From contig CAVPIK010000006.1 in the NCBI GenBank assembly GCA_963704975.1, forward strand, positions 1 to 64,000: a stretch of 64,000 nt of DNA. The letters run 5' to 3'. This stretch comes from JAGNDO01 sp963704975. GTDB lineage: Bacteria; Chloroflexota; Anaerolineae; Caldilineales; Caldilineaceae. Positions 29,901 through 39,471 of this stretch are shown here, in pieces; the first letter of the stretch is position 1, and every line of letters begins with the position of its first letter. Position numbers and translations under genes: made by a program. The notes beneath the pieces are model-generated. The model was not told where the DNA came from. It was given only the letters and a program-made list of their open reading frames with translations, and did not search any database.

Positions 29901-31032
29901 ATTCAAAGCGCTTGGTTCCGTCAGGATTCAGGGCAAACAATTTGCCGTTGTCCACAGGCACATAGATCGTGCCGTCGTTGCCCAAGGCAGGCTTGGCCAG
30001 AATTTTGTCCGGGGCAGAGAAGGCAAAGCGCAGGCTGCCGTCCGGGTTAAGGGCAAAGAGCGCCTTCTCGTTGGTGGCGACAAAGAGGGTGCCGTCTGCG
30101 CCCACCAGGGGATCGACCTTAAAGCCACGGTCCTCCGGTGATTGCACCATCCAGCGTAGGATGCCGGCAGGGTCAACAGCCGTCACATAGCCCTTATCCG
30201 TCACCACATAGACTGTGCCGTCAGCGGCCAAGGCCGGGACGGTCATTGGGGTGCCATCGGTCATGGTGGCGTTGAAGACCCACAGTTGTTGACCGTTGGC
30301 CGAGTCCAGGGCGTAGAGGCGGCGGCTCTTGTCCACCACATAGATCCGCCCATTCGGCGTCACAAGCGGGCTGGCCAGCAGCAGATCCGCTGTCTGGAAG
30401 GTCCACTTGAGCGTACCATCCGCCCCGACCGCCGAAAGCGTCTTGTTCTCGCCAGCCACAAACAGTGTGCCGTCCGCGGCCACGGCTGGGGCGGTGGCGA
30501 AGGGGGAACCGGATAAGCCGACGACGGCTCCAGCCACCCCGTCCGAGGTGAAGAACGATAGCTTGCCGGAGGCGCTCAATGCCACATAGCCGCCACCGGG
30601 CAAGGCGCTGACCGGGGCGACCATGGTGTTGTCCAGCGAGGTGGATCGGCGCAAGAGTCGGCGTTCTGTCACCCAGCCGGGTTGGCCCGCTGTCTCGACG
30701 CCCTTGTTGGCCACAATGGAGAGGATACCGGGGCTGACGGCCAGATCGGCCAGCCGGTGGGCCGGCACAGCGCCGGCCACAGCCTGAATCAGCCACAGAT
30801 CACTGGTCACCTGACCGCCCACGGCGAGTACAGCCTGGCGGGCAGCTTCCCCGGTCTCGCCGGTGACGATCACAGAAAGGGTCGCCTCGTCCGCCTGCGC
30901 CAAGGCTGCTTCCACATAGGCTGGGGGAGAGGAGATAGCCGCCCCTTGGTTTGGGGCGGGCGCAGCACAGCCTGACACGACGATTGCCACTGTCAGCCAT
31001 ACCACTAGTGTGTGCTTGAGTAAACCTTTCAT
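26933..31032 (-). CDS. Secreted subtilisin (S8) lipoprotein with beta-propeller, WSG-hexapeptide repeats and malectin-like domain (one frameshift)
   Basis: ATG 31032 follows AAAAGGTG. Order: lipoprotein signal (VVSGC), I9-like segment (LSVIVTGETGEAARQAVLAVGGQVTSD), PQQ-type beta-propeller, S8 domain with Asp in VAVLDSG, His in GHGSHVAG and Ser in GTSMATAV, then 17 intact and one decayed (TAESGG) hexapeptide units (966-1083), and a PT-rich linker. The frame breaks within the linker near 27510; the next frame continues it and ends in a malectin-like carbohydrate-binding domain (ELRVNVAG..YIDTLQHTWAADQPF...EWGYTNG...RYREDPEEYRFAVPNGTYLVVLSFAE). The linker is repetitive, so a consensus error is likely. 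The first 1000 residues are a close paralogue of the 19318-24189 protein; only the C-terminal module differs. Expected on the cell surface, binding glycans. Confidence 0.88.
27784..28137 (-). repeat. 18-bp / GMAWSG hexapeptide repeat array (17 intact + 1 decayed unit)
   Basis: Thirteen intact units and one changed unit (27784-28035) and four units (28066-28137), separated by a 10-residue break. Serine alternates between TCC and AGC codons as in the other arrays. Confidence 0.95.
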
Positions 31033-31188
31033 AAATCACCTTTTCCTTTAAGGGGCATGCGTTAGGCTACTGTTTTACCGTTATCGTGCGAGTGATGCTT
31101 GCCCGAGTGGGCTAGAAATTGGTGTACATGATATGGATATCAGAGATAGCGCATCGTTTGTAAGCCATGTACGATGGATTGCATGTAC

Positions 31189-31254
31189 ATTGTATCGAAC
31201 GAATCTCGATCAATCAGTGAAATGGTTCACCAGGTGGGTGTAAAATTGGTAACA
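31189..31254 (-). promoter_or_regulatory. CRP-type class II promoter of the 26933-31032 protease
   Basis: Minus-strand -10 TACAAT (31194-31189) predicts a start at 31182. CRP-like sites AGTGAAATGGTTCACC (31216-31231, 8/10) and TGTAAAATTGGTAACA (31239-31254, 8/10) are centred at -41.5 and -64.5. Confidence 0.7.
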
Positions 31255-31371
31255 CCCAGGGGGGGGTAGCCATGCCCCATAAGTACTACAGAGGCGTGTC
31301 GACCCATTCCCTTTTCGCATGGAATGACGTGAACCTGCGTGTGTAGACGAATCAGATGAAGTCGCACGTTC

Positions 31372-31407
31372 AATCTTCCAGGAAGCTTTGAAGCTTCCTG
31401 GAAGATT
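31372..31407. repeat. Perfect 17-bp palindrome with 2-base loop
   Basis: AATCTTCCAGGAAGCTT (31372-31388) and its exact reverse complement (31391-31407). It can form a near-complete cruciform in the gap between the protease and the CRP gene. Confidence 0.8.
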
Positions 31408-31428
31408 AGTCCGCTGTTCGGCTGATTC

Positions 31429-31606
31429 ATCTAGTGCACGACCAAACAAGTTTTGAAGAGTGATCTACCCTTAACTCACATCGAAGCCTTGCAGACCCGT
31501 TCGCACCAGGGGGTGCGAAAGCGTGTTGGGCCGTGCAGTGGTGGAGTTCGCACCCCCTGGTGCGAACGGGTCTACCCATCATCTTCTTTTTGGCCGTGCA
31601 CTAGAT
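31429..31606. mobile_element. MITE-like palindromic element (178 bp)
   Basis: Terminal inverted repeats ATCTAGTGCACG (31429-31440) and CGTGCACTAGAT (31595-31606) enclose a 27-bp perfect inverted repeat (31493-31519 and 31547-31573), whose arms are themselves hairpins (TTCGCACC...GGTGCGAA). It encodes nothing. This is the shape of a small non-autonomous element; no target duplication is evident. Confidence 0.45.
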
Positions 31607-31724
31607 GGGGCAGTCACCTATGAGGAGCGGTCATTCTGACCGAGCCATTGAGGCGGTTAAAATTGAGGCGGTTAAAGGAGAGGACATTCGAGGGGAGAAC
31701 CCCAGGCCCGATGGCAACGCCCGG

Positions 31725-32468
31725 TCAAGGGCGTAGGTCGGACGGCTGGGAAAGGTAGCCCCAGCACAACTGGGCCAGGGCAGCAGGTTTTCGGATCACA
31801 ATCTGTCCCAAATCATCCACGGAGATCATGTGTTGACGTTTTGCCCGGCCCAGGGATTGATTGACGCGTTCTCGAGAGGCACCAACCAGGGCGGCCAGAT
31901 CTTGTTGGGTGATGCGTAGCGGGATAAGCACACCGCCATCAGCTTGCTGCACGCCAAACTGTCGGGAAAGCAAGAGCAATTGTCGAGCCACCCGCCCCTG
32001 TACATCCAAAGCAGCAATGGCTCGAAGTTGTTCGTTGGCCAAACGCAGACGATCCGCCAAGATGTGCAGGAGGTTACGGGTCAAGCTGGGCATCGTTTCG
32101 AGGAACGACTGAAAGGCCCGCCGGTCCATCCAGAGCAAAACGGAGTCCGCCATCGAGATCACGTTGGCCGAACGACCCCGATAGTCGCCGAATAGACTCA
32201 TTTCCCCCACCACATCCCCCGGCCCCAAAATGGCCAGGATCATGTCACCTCCTTCAATTTGACTCACCTGAATCTTGAGCGATCCGCTGATGACAAAATA
32301 GACCACTTCGCCGGGTTGTTCGGACAGGGCAATATATTGTCCGGATTCGAAAGAGCGACGGTGCAGTTGAGGGGCGAAACGCCCAACCTGCTCCTGGCTC
32401 ATGTCCCGAAACATGGGGAAGCGGCCTAGAAACTGAAGTTCACTTGACAGATCATTGATGACAAACAT
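31725..32468 (-). CDS. CRP/FNR-family transcription regulator, cAMP-binding type
   Basis: ATG 32468 follows GAAGGAG; 247 residues. The cyclic-nucleotide domain has the phosphate-binding cassette GDVVGEMSLFGDYRGRSANV, with E89, R99 and S100 aligning one for one with E72, R82 and S83 of E. coli CRP, the residues that contact cAMP ribose and phosphate. A long dimer helix follows (about 115-150). The C-terminal winged helix reads ITQQDLAALVGASRERVNQSLGRAK; R199-E200 correspond to CRP R180-E181, which read the GTGA half-site, while R185 is replaced by Gln. There are no FNR cysteines. The gene lies 37 bases after the cyclase gene on the same strand, so signal maker and receptor are one operon. Predicted targets: the three WSG-repeat protease promoters. 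Confidence 0.93.
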   Translation of the reverse strand: MFVINDLSSELQFLGRFPMFRDMSQEQVGRFAPQLHRRSFESGQYIALSEQPGEVVYFVISGSLKIQVSQIEGGDMILAILGPGDVVGEMSLFGDYRGRSANVISMADSVLLWMDRRAFQSFLETMPSLTRNLLHILADRLRLANEQLRAIAALDVQGRVARQLLLLSRQFGVQQADGGVLIPLRITQQDLAALVGASRERVNQSLGRAKRQHMISVDDLGQIVIRKPAALAQLCWGYLSQPSDLRP

Positions 32469-32505
32469 GCTTTCTCCTTCAAACACAGATCACACTGCAT
32501 ACCCT

Positions 32506-35500
32506 CTACCAATCCGCAACGACCAACTCGGCGGGTTCGAGATCCACACCCAGATCGTGGGGTTCCGCTTGGCGAAGCAGAACCTCCACACGTCGCAGAT
32601 CAGGCATGGCTCGATTGCGAACAAAGATACCCTGAGCATTGAACAAGTGGCTTTGGGCGGCGCGCCACTGCCCTCGGGCCAGATAGAGTTTGCTGCGCAC
32701 CACTTCTACCCGGCCAGTTTCCAGTTGATCGATTAGGTCGGCCACAGCTTGAACGGCGTTGCTACAGGCCCGCTCCGCTGCGTCCAGATCTCCCAGGGCC
32801 AGTTGGCTCTCGCAGACAGCTCGCCAAGCCGCGGACGTGATGGCTTTGTTGCCCGTCTCGCTGGCGCTCTTGGCGGCGGAAAGGGCCACCCGATGGGCAT
32901 CGACCCATCGTTCCTGGGCCAGATAGATCTCGGCCTCTACGCGCTGGGCATCAGCGGAGATATCCTTTGCCCCCAGGACAGCGGCCTGGATCTGACAGCT
33001 TTGTATCTGCTCCAAGCCTTCTTCAAATCGCTCCAATTGAATCAACGTTAGGACCAAACCCAAGCGGGTATTGGCCAAATGGTACCCCATATGCAAGCGA
33101 GCAGCGATGGCAATCCCGTTACTAAAGAAGCGCTCGGCCTGGTGCAGATTGCCCTGATCCCGGTTCAACATGCCCAGATTATTGTTGGCAATCACCAACC
33201 CCTCCACATCACCTAGATCCTGGCGCATGGTCAGGCTGCGCTGGAAGAAAGCACCGGCTCGTCGCCAATCTCCGGTCAGGGCAGCTAGAATGCCAAGATT
33301 ACTTAGTCCAGACGCCACGCCCCAGGAGTAGCCGATCTGCTCCCACAGATCCATGGCTTGACGGGTATGGTCAAGTGCTCGATCCAACACGCCCATGCGG
33401 GTGTAGATACCACCCAGGATATTTTCGGCGTGGGCCATATCCGCCAAGGCATCTGCCGTCCTTGCCCACAAGATGCTGTTACGGCCATGCGCCAACGCCT
33501 GCTCAAAGGCCCCTTGCAGATACTCATTCCAGGCCATGTTGTGGAACAGCTTGGCCATTTCGATCTGCCCAGGCTCATCGTCAGGATTGCCCAAAATGGC
33601 CACGGCTTTTTCATAATGGGTCTTGGCCAAGGCTAGATTGCTTTGCTTGTCCAACACCTGACCCATAAGCCGATGCAGGGTCCCTCGCTGGGCCAGACTC
33701 AGATCGGGGTGAACGGCCAAGTCCAATTCATCTTCTAGCACCTGCAATGCTTTTTCATAGTTCCCAACCAGCCGATAAACATTGCTCAGGCCAGTCACAA
33801 GACGCCAGCGCAAGATGGGGGAACGTTGGGGCAGAGGAAGCTGATCCAGCAGCCCCCGAGCTTGGATGAAGAAGCCCTGGGCATCCTCGTTAGCATATTG
33901 GGTAGACGCCTGCTCTCCGGCTCGTACCAAATAGCCCAGGGCAATTTCCGTTTGACCAGCTTGGTCGAAGTGATAGGCCAAGCTGGCGGCATGTTCCTCC
34001 CGCTCGGCACCAACCTGATGCTCCAAAGCGATAGCCACTTGGTGATGCAGTTGGCGGCGGGTGGTGGAAACCATGGCTTGATAGACAATTATCTCGATCA
34101 GCGGGTGGCTGAAATGCCAGCGGTTGACCGTTGCGGATGGTTCCAACATGCGGCGTTCCTGCAAGTTGGCCATGAGGTCATCCACATGCGCTTGGCCGAA
34201 TACCGTGGCCAGAAGACGGGCATCAATCGGCTCACCGATCACGGCAGCGATCAAAATCAGCCTTTGTTCGGATTCTGACAGGCTGTCGTAACGAGAGCGC
34301 AGCAGGGCCTGAAGAGAGGCGGGCAAAGGGATCTGTTCCTGATCAGCCCGATCACTCATCTGCCAATGCGTGTTGTGCTGAACCAGAAGTCCGTCCTCCA
34401 TGAGCATGCGCACATACTCTTCAATGTAGTAAGGATTGCCGTGGCTAAGTTTGATGATGGTCTTCTGTAGATGGACCGGCAGGTCTGTATTGGGCAGAAG
34501 GTCATTCAGGAGAAGCTGGCTATCCTCTTCGAGCAGATTGGTCAACTGGAAATGATGTGTGTGATCTGGGTACAGCGTCCTGGCGCGCTCCAACCGCACA
34601 TCCAGCCCGGTGCTCTCGCCGGATCGACAGGTGCAGACAAACAGCAACGGAATATCCATTGTCATGTTGGCAAGAAAGAGGAAGAGTTCAGCGGACATGG
34701 GATCGATCCACTGCACATCATCCAGGAGCAGTACCAAAGGGTGTTGGGTGGCCAAACTACGCAGAAGTCGGCGCATGGCCACAAAGATCTGCTGGCGCAA
34801 TTGGCTTGGCTCCAGATGACTAAATCGCTCGCCATCGATGCCTTCGGGTCGAATCCCCACCAACAGTTCGACAAAGGGCCGTTCTGCCTGGACCTCTGCC
34901 GGCCAGTTCACCATGCATTTTTTAATCTGGGCACGCATTTGCTCCGGCTGATCTGTCGTCTGTAGGCCAAAGGTCGTGCGCAGCAGGTCGGCAAAAAGGG
35001 CATAGGCATTGGTCATACGCTGGATCTGGCATTTTCCCGACCAAACCAAGGCTGAGTTGGCCTGTACATGGTTGCCGAACTCCCGCATCAGGCGACTCTT
35101 GCCGATACCGGCATCCCCATCCAGCCAGATCAGACCGCCCCGTTGGGATGTCATCTGTTCGGCAAACTTCAACATAGTCTGGAGTTGAGTCCCCCGTCCG
35201 ACGAGTCGGGTTTGCTTGCCCGGCAATCCGCGTGAGGCCTCGGCTTGATCCCGGGCGCTGACTAGTTCAAAGAACGACACAGCGCCAGGATCCGCCCCTA
35301 ATTGTTCGAGTGCAACGGTTGTGAGATCCCGAAAGTGAAATCGGTGCAAGGCGGCTGTTCGCACATCGGCAGAGACCCAGCAGGTTCCTTCCGGCGTCAG
35401 TTCAGCCAGAGCGGCCGCCTGCTGCAGAGGGGCACCGGTCACCACAAAATCAGATTGGGGGCGTTGGTTGACCTGCCCGGCCACGACATTTCCTTGGACA

Positions 35501-38500
35501 ACGGCGATGGCGGCCTGGATTGTTTCTCCAAGCTGGGCGCTTTCCTGCTTCAGCAACGCCTGCATGTGGTCAGCCGCTTCCATTGCCCGACCAGGGTCGT
35601 CTTCGTGGGCAACGGGGGCGCCAAAAATAGCGGTCAATCCAGCCCTGTGTTCCTGGATATGCCCATCCAGTCTGTGGACAATTTCCGCCATCCTAGGCAT
35701 GACAGAGGCGACCAAGTCAAAACGCATCTCATCAGCGTCTGTCCCCTCGGCCTCTAGAAGCGGAATGCGCAGCCAGAGCACCACAGCCTTGTGCCACTGA
35801 CCAGCGGACCCCTGGATCTGCGCAACCTGGACCACTTGACCATAGGCCGTGCGAGCCTGTACAAGATCGAATTGGGCATCCAAATCCGTAAAGAGATCGA
35901 TAGCCCTCAGGTAGGCAACCTGGGCCTGGTGCAGATAGTCCGTAGCGAGACCATTGACCGTGCTGGCATCTTGGCCCATTTGGGCATAGAGATTACCAAG
36001 GACGGTGAGGGTTTGTCCTTGGCGATAGGGATCGTTGTTCTGCCGGCAAAGGTCGATGGTGGCCTCAAGAAGCTTTTCCGCCTCTGCGCGCCGGTTTTGA
36101 CCTATGAAAAGCATGGCCAATACCCGACCGCTGTCCGCCTGTCCACCGACGAGGCCGGCTTCGGTGGCCTGACTCAGCCCCAGTTCAGCCTGTTGAATCG
36201 CGTCTTCCTGCTCTCCCTGCTCGTCTAGAACCAGGGCCTGTAGCCAATGGTATTGGATGATCTGATCTACCCCTGCCGCATCCCAATGGCTCTGAGCGGT
36301 AGCCAAATGGATGGCAGTCTGAGCGAACTCTCTGGCCAGGACACAAAGGGTGGCCAGCCCCAACTCAGCCAGCAGGATGGCGAACTCATCGCCCATGCGG
36401 CGGCTCATGACCAGGCTCTGTTCATAATTCTGGCGAGCACGGCCGTGGTCACCCATGGCGGCCAGCAGTTGCCCCAGATTTGTCAGGTTCAGCGCCTGTT
36501 CAGGCAGATAGCCGTACTCCCGGTGCAACCGATCGGCCAATTCAAAGTGAATCTTGGCTTTTGGCCAGATGCCTTGGCTATAATAGAGGACCCCCAGATT
36601 GGTGTTGGCGATAGCCATGCCCCAGGTGTAGTTGATCTCCTTGCGCAGTTCCAGACTGCTCTCCACATAGCGGGCGGCATCAGCCCAAAGACCTCGTTGC
36701 CACGAAATGCCGCCCAATGTATTGTACAGGCTGGCCAGGGTGATGGGGTTGGGCCCCCGATCCTGGGCCGATTGGTCCGCCTCGACCCCATGATGGGGCT
36801 TAATCTGGCCGAATCGACCGATAGCATCCTCAGCCAGCATGAAGGCTTCGTCCAGCTTGCCCTGGCGGAAGCGAACCCAGGCCAGTCGATCCATCAGAGA
36901 TTGCATAAGCCTGGGCGACTGTGTCGCCACATCCTCGCCCAACGTGGACAGGGCCTCTTGCAGGAAGACCACGGCCTGATCCAAAGATCCCTCTCGGGTC
37001 CGCAGATCGGCCAGCTCTCGCAGGATATTGACCAAGTTCTCAACCCGATACTCGACAGACCATTCTGGGAAATTCAGGTGCTGGACTGCCTGCTGGAGAA
37101 TGACACCCGCCTCGGAGAATCGGCCCACGAACTTCAGCGCCTGCCCCAATCCGTGCCAAATTTGGATAAAGAGATTGTCGGTCACGTCGACCTGGGCGCG
37201 CAGAAGATCCAACGCCCGTTCAAAGTGCTGAATCGCTACTTCGTGGGCTTGACGGCGAGCGGCATTCTCCGCAGCCGAGACCAGGTACGGAATGGCCTTG
37301 GTGCTGTCAAGGCTCTCGCTGTAATGGTAGGCCAGCACCTCAACCTGTTCGTCTGGGGTCCAATAGTGGCTGTGTTCGATGGTGTTGGCCACACGTTCGT
37401 GGATATAGCGGCGATCTCGTTGCAGCATAGTGCCGTAAACAGTGCCCAGAATCAGATCGTGCCGGAAGGTGTAGCCAGGTTCTGTGCCAAAAGGCTCGGC
37501 TACCAAGAACTGGCGCTCGGTCAGATCGGCCAAATAGCCGGCAACCTGGTTAGGCGTATACCCGTTGAGAGACTGCATCAACCCCATGGGAAAAGAGCGC
37601 CCACACACCGCGGCTCGTTGCATCACCGTGCGTAACGTTGAATCCAGCCGATCGAAACGAGCAAGGATCAATCCTTTGACCGTTCCAGGCACTTCGGCCA
37701 GGATCCCCTTGGCCTTGGGTGTCACCTGCCACAGATCACCCTCGCGGATCAAACCCTCCTGCTCCATCAGCATTCGCACCATCTCTTCGGTGTAAAAGGG
37801 TATCCCTGCAGACCGTTGGGCGATATGGCTTTTGAGCAACACAGCTTCCTCACTGTCCAGGTCGATCAGGTGATCCAAAAGCTGTTCGGCCTCTGGGGGG
37901 GAGAGGGGCGAAAGTTCTATGTCCACCAACCGCTCCGGGCGTTGATAGGCCACTTCCATCAAAGAACGGATCACCGTTTCTCGTTCAATCTGCCGAGAAA
38001 CCAACATGATCAGGATGGGCACATCATCCACAGTCTGCAATAGATGGGCCAAGAATTCTCGAGAAGCGGGATCGACCCAGTGCAAATCCTCGAAGGTAAG
38101 AACCATGGGATTCAGCCCAGCCTCTTTTACAAAGACTTGACGCAGGGCCGCGTAGGTCTGGGTTTGTAGCACTTTGGCATCCATCAGATCCAAACGGTCG
38201 GACATCTGCACGTCTTTTTGAGGCAGCCCCAAAGTGTGCAACACATAGGGCAAAACGTCTTCGTTCACCAAACCCAACTGCCGCAGATACGCATGCACCC
38301 GGTCCGTTTGAAGTGCGTCACCCTCGGTTTCAGCCAGCCCCATGAGATCTCGCAGCACCTCGGAAATCACCCACATGGGCCGAGATCGTGCATAGGTCAG
38401 ACAACCGCCCTGATAGTAGTTGACCCCCAGCGGAGAGAGGGTGCGGCGAAACTCCGAAACCAATCGACTCTTGCCCACGCCGGCGTCAGCCGTGACCACA

Positions 38501-39471
38501 GTTGTCCACATCTGACGCTGGCTCAACATGGTTTGGACGGCGTTTTGCAGCCGCTGGACCGCATCCTGACGACCGATCATGGGGACCTGCATACCTGGCA
38601 GACCCCGCACCCGTCCCGGCTGGTCCCTCAGCCCCAGGGGCTGATTGGCCCGAACTGACGTGGAAAACCCTTTCACCTTAATAGGCGGCAGGATCTTGTA
38701 ATGAAAGATCGGGCGGGTACGCTGATAGGTGGCATGGCTCACCAGCACCGTCCCTGGGTTGGCAGCACCCTCCAGACGGCTGGCCAAGTTGACCGTGTCG
38801 CCGATTACTGTATACTCCATGTGTAGGTTGCTGCCCAAGCTACCGGCAATCACCAGCCCCGTGTTGATCCCAATGCGCAGATTCAGGTCAAATCCGTGGC
38901 TCTGTGCCAGTCGTTCCTGAGCAGGCTTGATCACGGTCTGCATTTCCAGGGCAGCCCGCACGGCTCGCTCCGGATCATTCTCGTGGGCGATGGGGGCACC
39001 AAAGAGGGCCATCATACCGTCGCCGGTAAACTTGTCAACAGTGCCTTCGTATTTGTAGACCACTTCGACCAGCAAACGCATCATCTCATCAATGAAGAGA
39101 AATGCCTCTTCACTCTCAATCGCATTGGTGGTGGAGGTGAAGTTGGCCACATCCGCAAAAAGCACGGTGACTTCCCTGCGCTCTCCGGTCGCACCCTGCT
39201 TGGGGCCATTGGGCGCGGGCGACAAAACGGCGGGCGTCTTGTCGCTCAGGATCCCGCCGGAAGCCGTCAACCCCGTAGGCACGGGATCGGCGGCCACGAC
39301 ACTGACCTCCGCGCCCAGCCGAGCGCCACATTGACCGCAGAATTTGCTCTTGGCCGGCATCAACCCGTTGCACTGAGGGCAGCGGACTTCCACGGCTAAA
39401 GCCGAAGCGCAGTTCAGGCAGAAGTTCATACCCTCTGGGTTTAAGTGTTGGCAAGATTGACAAGAAATCAT
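32506..39471 (-). CDS. Giant adenylyl cyclase / AAA ATPase / TPR regulator with two cyclase-ATPase modules
   Basis: About 2321 residues from ATG 39471 (a TTG 14 codons upstream is also in frame). Two zinc ribbons open it (CQSCQHLNPEGMNFCLNC and CPQCNGLMPAKSKFCGQC). Cyclase domain one (about 95-260) has both metal aspartates (LFADVANFT, FTGDGMM), the substrate lysine (DKFTGD), threonine at the adenine position (YTVIGDTVN) and the Asn/Arg pair (NLASR), so it should make cAMP. A P-loop ATPase (TADAGVGKS, about 330) and TPRs follow. A second, decayed cyclase domain (about 1260-1400; LDGHIQEHRAGLTAIFGAPVAHEDD lacks the metal Asp), a second P-loop (GDAGIGKS, about 1455) and a long C-terminal TPR array (about 1850-2320) complete it. 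A cytoplasmic, ligand- or partner-gated cyclase is likely. Confidence 0.9.
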   Translation of the reverse strand: MISCQSCQHLNPEGMNFCLNCASALAVEVRCPQCNGLMPAKSKFCGQCGARLGAEVSVVAADPVPTGLTASGGILSDKTPAVLSPAPNGPKQGATGERREVTVLFADVANFTSTTNAIESEEAFLFIDEMMRLLVEVVYKYEGTVDKFTGDGMMALFGAPIAHENDPERAVRAALEMQTVIKPAQERLAQSHGFDLNLRIGINTGLVIAGSLGSNLHMEYTVIGDTVNLASRLEGAANPGTVLVSHATYQRTRPIFHYKILPPIKVKGFSTSVRANQPLGLRDQPGRVRGLPGMQVPMIGRQDAVQRLQNAVQTMLSQRQMWTTVVTADAGVGKSRLVSEFRRTLSPLGVNYYQGGCLTYARSRPMWVISEVLRDLMGLAETEGDALQTDRVHAYLRQLGLVNEDVLPYVLHTLGLPQKDVQMSDRLDLMDAKVLQTQTYAALRQVFVKEAGLNPMVLTFEDLHWVDPASREFLAHLLQTVDDVPILIMLVSRQIERETVIRSLMEVAYQRPERLVDIELSPLSPPEAEQLLDHLIDLDSEEAVLLKSHIAQRSAGIPFYTEEMVRMLMEQEGLIREGDLWQVTPKAKGILAEVPGTVKGLILARFDRLDSTLRTVMQRAAVCGRSFPMGLMQSLNGYTPNQVAGYLADLTERQFLVAEPFGTEPGYTFRHDLILGTVYGTMLQRDRRYIHERVANTIEHSHYWTPDEQVEVLAYHYSESLDSTKAIPYLVSAAENAARRQAHEVAIQHFERALDLLRAQVDVTDNLFIQIWHGLGQALKFVGRFSEAGVILQQAVQHLNFPEWSVEYRVENLVNILRELADLRTREGSLDQAVVFLQEALSTLGEDVATQSPRLMQSLMDRLAWVRFRQGKLDEAFMLAEDAIGRFGQIKPHHGVEADQSAQDRGPNPITLASLYNTLGGISWQRGLWADAARYVESSLELRKEINYTWGMAIANTNLGVLYYSQGIWPKAKIHFELADRLHREYGYLPEQALNLTNLGQLLAAMGDHGRARQNYEQSLVMSRRMGDEFAILLAELGLATLCVLAREFAQTAIHLATAQSHWDAAGVDQIIQYHWLQALVLDEQGEQEDAIQQAELGLSQATEAGLVGGQADSGRVLAMLFIGQNRRAEAEKLLEATIDLCRQNNDPYRQGQTLTVLGNLYAQMGQDASTVNGLATDYLHQAQVAYLRAIDLFTDLDAQFDLVQARTAYGQVVQVAQIQGSAGQWHKAVVLWLRIPLLEAEGTDADEMRFDLVASVMPRMAEIVHRLDGHIQEHRAGLTAIFGAPVAHEDDPGRAMEAADHMQALLKQESAQLGETIQAAIAVVQGNVVAGQVNQRPQSDFVVTGAPLQQAAALAELTPEGTCWVSADVRTAALHRFHFRDLTTVALEQLGADPGAVSFFELVSARDQAEASRGLPGKQTRLVGRGTQLQTMLKFAEQMTSQRGGLIWLDGDAGIGKSRLMREFGNHVQANSALVWSGKCQIQRMTNAYALFADLLRTTFGLQTTDQPEQMRAQIKKCMVNWPAEVQAERPFVELLVGIRPEGIDGERFSHLEPSQLRQQIFVAMRRLLRSLATQHPLVLLLDDVQWIDPMSAELFLFLANMTMDIPLLFVCTCRSGESTGLDVRLERARTLYPDHTHHFQLTNLLEEDSQLLLNDLLPNTDLPVHLQKTIIKLSHGNPYYIEEYVRMLMEDGLLVQHNTHWQMSDRADQEQIPLPASLQALLRSRYDSLSESEQRLILIAAVIGEPIDARLLATVFGQAHVDDLMANLQERRMLEPSATVNRWHFSHPLIEIIVYQAMVSTTRRQLHHQVAIALEHQVGAEREEHAASLAYHFDQAGQTEIALGYLVRAGEQASTQYANEDAQGFFIQARGLLDQLPLPQRSPILRWRLVTGLSNVYRLVGNYEKALQVLEDELDLAVHPDLSLAQRGTLHRLMGQVLDKQSNLALAKTHYEKAVAILGNPDDEPGQIEMAKLFHNMAWNEYLQGAFEQALAHGRNSILWARTADALADMAHAENILGGIYTRMGVLDRALDHTRQAMDLWEQIGYSWGVASGLSNLGILAALTGDWRRAGAFFQRSLTMRQDLGDVEGLVIANNNLGMLNRDQGNLHQAERFFSNGIAIAARLHMGYHLANTRLGLVLTLIQLERFEEGLEQIQSCQIQAAVLGAKDISADAQRVEAEIYLAQERWVDAHRVALSAAKSASETGNKAITSAAWRAVCESQLALGDLDAAERACSNAVQAVADLIDQLETGRVEVVRSKLYLARGQWRAAQSHLFNAQGIFVRNRAMPDLRRVEVLLRQAEPHDLGVDLEPAELVVADW

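Noticed and set aside
31210..31449. Short minus-strand frame in the gap before the CRP gene
   Set aside because: It crosses a perfect palindrome and the CRP-type sites, and has no ribosome site.
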